From: Paenibacillus sp. 1011MAR3C5
GTDB lineage: Bacteria; Bacillota; Bacilli; Paenibacillales; Paenibacillaceae
Assembly (NCBI RefSeq): GCF_003591485.1
Contig: NZ_QZCF01000004.1
Coordinates: forward strand, 248,001 to 312,000
DNA length: 64,000 nucleotides
Reading direction: 5' to 3'
Shown: positions 59,997 through 64,000 of the stretch, piece by piece
How positions within the stretch are numbered: position 1 is the stretch's first letter
Layout: the number at the start of each line of letters is the position of its first letter
The notes under the pieces: model-generated
Databases searched by the model: none
What the model was told of the DNA's origin: nothing
The model's input: the letters and a program-made list of their open reading frames with translations, nothing else
Made by a program: the position numbers and the translations under genes

Positions 59997-60971
59997 ATGC
60001 CTAGTCCAGTCACCGGGACGACAGTCAATAAGCATAAGCAGCATTCCGCTTCATTCCGATCGCGGCTGCATGCGACCTGGAAGCATATGAAGCGCGACAG
60101 GCAGCTTCTGGTTTTATTTATACCGTGTATTGTATTTTATTTATTGTTCCGTTACGGTCCGCTTTATGGACTAATCATAGCGTTCAAGGATTACAGCGTC
60201 TTTCAGGGTATTATGGGGAGCGATTGGGTAGGACTGAAGCATTTCGTCAAGTTTTTTACAAGCGATGACTTCTATCTGCTGTTCAAGAACACGCTGCTGC
60301 TTGGCTTCTATTCGCTTATATTCGGATTCCCGTTTCCGATCATCCTTGCGATTCTGCTTAATGAGGTAAGGGTGAAATGGTTCAAAAAATCGGTACAAAC
60401 CTTTACCTATCTCCCGGCATTTCTATCCGTGGTCATTATTAGCAGCATGATTATTGACTTCCTCTCGCCGGGCAGCGGCATCATTAATCAGTTCATCGCG
60501 TGGATCGGACTCGAAAAAATTTATTTTCTTATCTTGCCGGAGTGGTTCCGGACGGTTTATGTGGTATCCGATATATGGTCAACCGCCGGCTATGAAGCCA
60601 TTATTTATCTAGCTGCGATATCGGGCATTAGTCCGACGCTGTACGAAGCGGCAAGAGTGGACGGCAGCAGCAGGCTGCGCAGCATTTGGCATATTACAAT
60701 ACCAGGCATTCTGCCGACCGTGCTTGTCATGTTCATCCTGAAGACAGGCTCAATGATTCGTGTCGGCTATGAAAAAGTGCTCCTGCTCTATACGCCGACA
60801 ACCTACGAGGTGGCAGACGTCTTCTCGACATACGTCTACCGCAAAGGCTTGCTGGAGACGAACTACAGCTATGCTGCGGCTGTCGGCATGTTCGAAGCGC
60901 TGATTGCCATGATCATGCTGTTATCCGCTAATTTCATCAGCAGAAAGCTTGGGGGGCGCGGCTTATGGTAG
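59997..60971 (+). CDS. Sugar ABC permease, LplB-like
   Basis: 324 residues. After a ~35-residue basic N-terminus, LLVLFIPCIVFYLLFRYGPLYGL marks the LplB/YteP group. Six membrane helices follow, with the EAA loop LYEAARVDGSSRLRSIWHITIPGILP. It pairs with the LplC-like permease, whose start codon overlaps its end by seven bases. The ribosome binding site GGAGGGAA precedes the ATG. Confidence 0.93.
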   Translation: MPSPVTGTTVNKHKQHSASFRSRLHATWKHMKRDRQLLVLFIPCIVFYLLFRYGPLYGLIIAFKDYSVFQGIMGSDWVGLKHFVKFFTSDDFYLLFKNTLLLGFYSLIFGFPFPIILAILLNEVRVKWFKKSVQTFTYLPAFLSVVIISSMIIDFLSPGSGIINQFIAWIGLEKIYFLILPEWFRTVYVVSDIWSTAGYEAIIYLAAISGISPTLYEAARVDGSSRLRSIWHITIPGILPTVLVMFILKTGSMIRVGYEKVLLLYTPTTYEVADVFSTYVYRKGLLETNYSYAAAVGMFEALIAMIMLLSANFISRKLGGRGLW

Positions 60972-61828
60972 GAGAATCGAGAATTACGCTGTTTGGCCTG
61001 TTCAACGGCTTGGTGCTCACGATTGCAGCCTTGGTGACGCTGTATCCGATCGTCTATATATTCGCGATCTCGCTCAGCGGCACATCTCAAGTCATTCAGG
61101 GCAATGTATGGCTGTATCCGATTGATCTGAATTTCAAAGCGTATGTGGATGTGCTGAAGGATGTCCGTATTCCGCGCGCCTACTTGAACACCATCCTTTA
61201 CACGACGCTTGGCACGTCCATTAACCTGCTTGTCACGGCGATTGCCGCGTACCCGCTGTCGAAGCCGGATTTCCTGTGGCGGAAATATTGGATGTTCGGC
61301 ATCGTACTGACGATGTTCCTGAATCCCGGCATTATTCCGAATTACTTGATCGTCTCCGAGCTGGGACTGACAGATACGGTCTGGTCGCTCGTTATCCCGA
61401 ATGCCATCTGGACGATGGAGCTTATTATTCTGAAGAGCTTCTACGAGAATATGTCTTCGCAGATCCGAGAAGCTGCTCTCATTGACGGCGCTTCCGAATA
61501 CCGGATTTTGTTTAACATCGTCATCCCGCTGTCGAAGCCGGCGCTTGCTTCAATCGGTTTGTTCTATTTCATGGGCCATTGGAACAGCTTTTTCCTGCCG
61601 ATGATTTATTTGAATGATTCGGACATGTATCCGCTCCAGGTCGTGCTTAGGGATATGCTGATCTTCAACGAAGGCAGTGGAGCAAGTCTGGTAGATGCCT
61701 CCGCGCTGGCGCCGCAAGCAAAGAAGAATGCTACGATCGTATTGTCGATGGTGCCGGTATTGCTTATTTATCCGTTTGTGCAGAAGTATTTTGCCAAAGG
61801 TGTGATGTTGGGGGCGGAGAAGGGGTAA
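60965..61828 (+). CDS. Sugar ABC permease, LplC/YtcP-like
   Basis: 287 residues with six membrane helices. LYPIVYIFAISLSGTSQVIQGNVWLYP at the start and the EAA loop IREAALIDGASEYRILFNIVIPLSKPALA identify the LplC/YtcP group. The C-terminal YPFVQKYFAKGVMLGAEKG is the family's typical ending. It overlaps the upstream permease by 7 bases, so translation is coupled. No ATPase gene is present, as is usual for these operons, which share MsmX/MsmK. Confidence 0.93.
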   Translation: MVGESRITLFGLFNGLVLTIAALVTLYPIVYIFAISLSGTSQVIQGNVWLYPIDLNFKAYVDVLKDVRIPRAYLNTILYTTLGTSINLLVTAIAAYPLSKPDFLWRKYWMFGIVLTMFLNPGIIPNYLIVSELGLTDTVWSLVIPNAIWTMELIILKSFYENMSSQIREAALIDGASEYRILFNIVIPLSKPALASIGLFYFMGHWNSFFLPMIYLNDSDMYPLQVVLRDMLIFNEGSGASLVDASALAPQAKKNATIVLSMVPVLLIYPFVQKYFAKGVMLGAEKG

Positions 61829-61886
61829 TACCTCTCTCTGTAGAAATAGTTGGGATACAGCATGAGCAGAAAGGGTGACCGACAGG

Positions 61887-64000
61887 ATGAAGCGATTATT
61901 GAAAAATCAAGGTACCTTCCAGATTTTCTTCGCTATGCTGCTTGTCATCGGAATCATGGTGATCTCCATGTACTATCTCTACAGAAATTCAATCTCGGGC
62001 ATCTACGACCGGATGACGGAAAACAATTCGCTGGCGGTGAAGGCGATGATCGGGTCCTTCGACAACAACTTCCGATCGATTAACAATCTGATTCATTCCA
62101 TACACATGCTTCCTTACAATGTGCTGGAGCCGGGCGAGGACGGACAGGTAGACATGTCGGATGTGTATCTGCTGCAAGACAACCTGGCATCGCTTGTGTC
62201 TTCGGTCGACTTTATCGAGGAAGCGGTTATCTTCTACGATAATCACGATCTTGTCATCACCTCTTCGGGAACGAGCAGCCTGACGCAATTTTTTAATCAA
62301 AAATACAAGCATGACCGGTTCAATGTAAACTATTGGCGTACCTATATGAAGGAACGGAATTCATTCAAGGTGTTCCATGGCGATTATTATCGCATCTCTT
62401 CGGATACGTTCAAGGAGACGACCAAGAAGCTGATGATTGCAGCCGGCGGCAATAAGGTCAGATTGTCCAACAAAAATGTGATGCTGCTCATTAATGAAAA
62501 GGCATTCATGAAGCAAGTCAGCCAGAATCTGATGATTCCGGGCGCCTCGCTCATCGTTCTCGATCAGAATCAGCAAGTGGTGTACAGCACCGATTCAACG
62601 CTTAATATTACCGGTATGATGGAAGAGGTTTATTTGAGCGCGACCCAAGAAGCATCGCTGACCCGGGAAAACTATGAATACCATTTCTACAAATCGGATT
62701 TTAACGAGTTTATTTATGTAGAGAAGATTCCGTTCCAGTTCCAGAACATCGATTCCGTCTCGCAAGCGAACCGTCTTATTATGTTTACGGCCATCCTGTG
62801 CGCTATCTTGCTGTCCATCCTGCTCAGCATTTATTTGAACAAGCCGGTGAAGCGGATTTTGCATCAGCTTGGCGGACGGCATGGCGGCAATGATTTTGCG
62901 AAGATTTTAAGCGGAATCAAGCATATGCAAGCGGAGAACGAAACGTATAAAAAACAGCTGGCATTCGTGGATGCGGAGGCGCGCAGAGGCATCCTGCTGC
63001 TTGCGCTGGATGAACGCGAATTATCGGCTGAGCATGAGCAGCTCATGCATAGATACGAAACGGATTTTTTCCTGAACAAGCAGTTCGTGATGGTCATGTT
63101 CCGCTGGAGCGCTCCGGCACAGGCTGAAGAAGGAGTGAATGTCTCGGCCGAGCGTATGGCGGAGCTGCTCCGGACGGGGCTGCGCGACAGGCAGGCCATG
63201 GCGAATGTCTATCATGAGAGAGAGCTGCAGTTCCTGGCGCTGATCGGCATTCGGCAGTCAAGCGAGCGCGACACCTTGCTCAAGCTGCTCGGCTTGCTGC
63301 TGGGACAGCTGCAGCAGGGCGAACTGTCCGGATATACGGGAATCGCTTGCGTGAGCAAGGTGTATGCCTCGGAGCTGTCTAATTGCAGCAAGGCCTATCA
63401 AAGCCTGACGAGTGCCATGGCGTACCGCCATGTGAATGAGCGGGCCGCGGTCATTGATGCGGGCAAGCTGGAGTACGAGTGGAACATGCCGCTTCCAATC
63501 GAGAAGCTGGAGAAGCTGGCAAGCTTCGTCATGAACGGCAAGCTGAAGGAGAGCAAAGCGATCATTACAGAGACGATTCGCGAGACGGCGCAGCGAAATG
63601 TGCATCAGCATCAATTCGCATATATCGCAAAGTCGCTCTTCTATGCCATGGTTCGCCACGCGTCCCCTTCTGCTAACCGGAACAATGAGTTGTACCTGCT
63701 CGAGAGCGAATTTCTTCGCGCCGCGGAGACGACGGGAGCAAGCCCGGAGAAGCTGGAGCAGCTTCTGCATGATGCGGCGCAGCATATTGTGCATCATAGC
63801 GAGGCGGCAGAACCGGCGAGCAAGCTCAACAAGGCTTACATCTCCCAGTATATTGAACTGAATTATATGAGGAACTTATATTTGGATCAGCTTGCGGAAG
63901 TGACGGGGACATCGTCCAAATACTTCTCCAGCTACTTCAAAAAAACCTTTGGCGTCAATTACGTGGAATACTTGAACAAAGTGCGGCTGTCCCATGCGCG
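61887..64000 (+). CDS. Transmembrane AraC-family regulator (YtdP/YesS type), C-terminus cut off
   Basis: At least 704 residues, running off the window. Membrane helix 1 (~13-33, FAMLLVIGIMVISMYYLY), an extracellular cache-like domain (~34-300), helix 2 (~309-328), then a cytosolic middle region. The sequence ends inside an AraC helix-turn-helix (LDQLAEVTGTSSKYFSSYFKKTFGVNYVEYLNKVRLS). Such one-protein sensor-regulators control adjacent LplB/LplC-type operons in response to outside sugars. AAAGGGTG lies 9 bases before the ATG. Roughly 50 more residues are expected beyond the edge. Confidence 0.9.
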   Translation, partial: MKRLLKNQGTFQIFFAMLLVIGIMVISMYYLYRNSISGIYDRMTENNSLAVKAMIGSFDNNFRSINNLIHSIHMLPYNVLEPGEDGQVDMSDVYLLQDNLASLVSSVDFIEEAVIFYDNHDLVITSSGTSSLTQFFNQKYKHDRFNVNYWRTYMKERNSFKVFHGDYYRISSDTFKETTKKLMIAAGGNKVRLSNKNVMLLINEKAFMKQVSQNLMIPGASLIVLDQNQQVVYSTDSTLNITGMMEEVYLSATQEASLTRENYEYHFYKSDFNEFIYVEKIPFQFQNIDSVSQANRLIMFTAILCAILLSILLSIYLNKPVKRILHQLGGRHGGNDFAKILSGIKHMQAENETYKKQLAFVDAEARRGILLLALDERELSAEHEQLMHRYETDFFLNKQFVMVMFRWSAPAQAEEGVNVSAERMAELLRTGLRDRQAMANVYHERELQFLALIGIRQSSERDTLLKLLGLLLGQLQQGELSGYTGIACVSKVYASELSNCSKAYQSLTSAMAYRHVNERAAVIDAGKLEYEWNMPLPIEKLEKLASFVMNGKLKESKAIITETIRETAQRNVHQHQFAYIAKSLFYAMVRHASPSANRNNELYLLESEFLRAAETTGASPEKLEQLLHDAAQHIVHHSEAAEPASKLNKAYISQYIELNYMRNLYLDQLAEVTGTSSKYFSSYFKKTFGVNYVEYLNKVRLSHA

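Noticed and set aside
1..64000. Ribosomal RNA, tRNA, phage or complete insertion-sequence genes
   Set aside because: No conserved rRNA or tRNA sequence, transposase or integrase motif, or phage structural gene was recognised in either strand.

Overview
The window looks like chromosomal DNA of a Paenibacillus-type member of the Bacillota. GC content is moderate, ribosome binding sites are strong AGGAGG-type, GTG and TTG starts are frequent, and terminators are typical intrinsic hairpins. The gene content also fits: an SLH-domain surface protein, several YesM/YesN- and LplB/LplC-type sugar uptake modules, DesK/DesR, a MalT-like LAL regulator and an NHLP-type peptide precursor. No rRNA, tRNA, CRISPR array or intact insertion sequence was recognised.

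Layout. 1-7.9 kb is housekeeping and metabolism: thiD (cut by the window edge), a CYTH protein with an AAA ATPase, a DUF5808-like membrane protein, a Gfo/Idh/MocA oxidoreductase, a DUF4085-type protein, an aldo/keto reductase and lipoate-protein ligase. 8-14 kb is a two-gene module, a LAL regulator plus an SLH surface protein with a Pro-Thr linker, flanked by two diverged copies of a terminator-plus-spacer element. 14.1-18.5 kb is a nucleoside/ribose operon (rbsR-like, rbsK, nucleoside hydrolase, DcuC-like carrier) with a clear promoter and operator. 18.5-27.7 kb carries an AI-2E family protein, an ECF sigma/anti-sigma pair, speD, an SDR, a WYL regulator, an M29 aminopeptidase and a PyrD-like/membrane fusion. 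27.7-30.7 kb is des-desK-desR, the membrane-fluidity system, preceded by a perfect 28-base palindrome.

30.7-39 kb is an unusual array: two intact orphan solute-binding lipoproteins and one frameshifted one lead into a YesM/YesN two-component pair. The first is preceded by a PhoP-box-like promoter. Gene debris lies between the paralogues (a kinase fragment, a lipoprotein 3' end and an ABC exporter remnant). 39-46.2 kb has a solute-binding protein, two GNAT genes, two sugar permeases and a large FAD oxidoreductase. 46.3-51.5 kb is a minus-strand group: alpha/beta hydrolase, acetyl-xylan-esterase-like enzyme, copper-amine-oxidase-N/beta-propeller protein and a Nudix hydrolase. 51.5-58 kb holds a YtrA-type GntR/ABC operon and a multi-membrane-span histidine kinase with a composition break. 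Convergent to the kinase is the most interesting locus: a short NHLP-type leader peptide ending in Cys-Val-Pro-Arg-Trp, followed upstream on the same strand by an isoprenyl-synthase-like protein. I read this as a ComQ/ComX-like prenyl-peptide system carrying a nitrile-hydratase-type leader. A permuted papain-like protein is divergent from it. 58.2-64 kb is a complete LplB/LplC-type ABC operon followed by its transmembrane AraC regulator, cut by the window end.

All functional assignments come from reading motifs and context; no database search was run.
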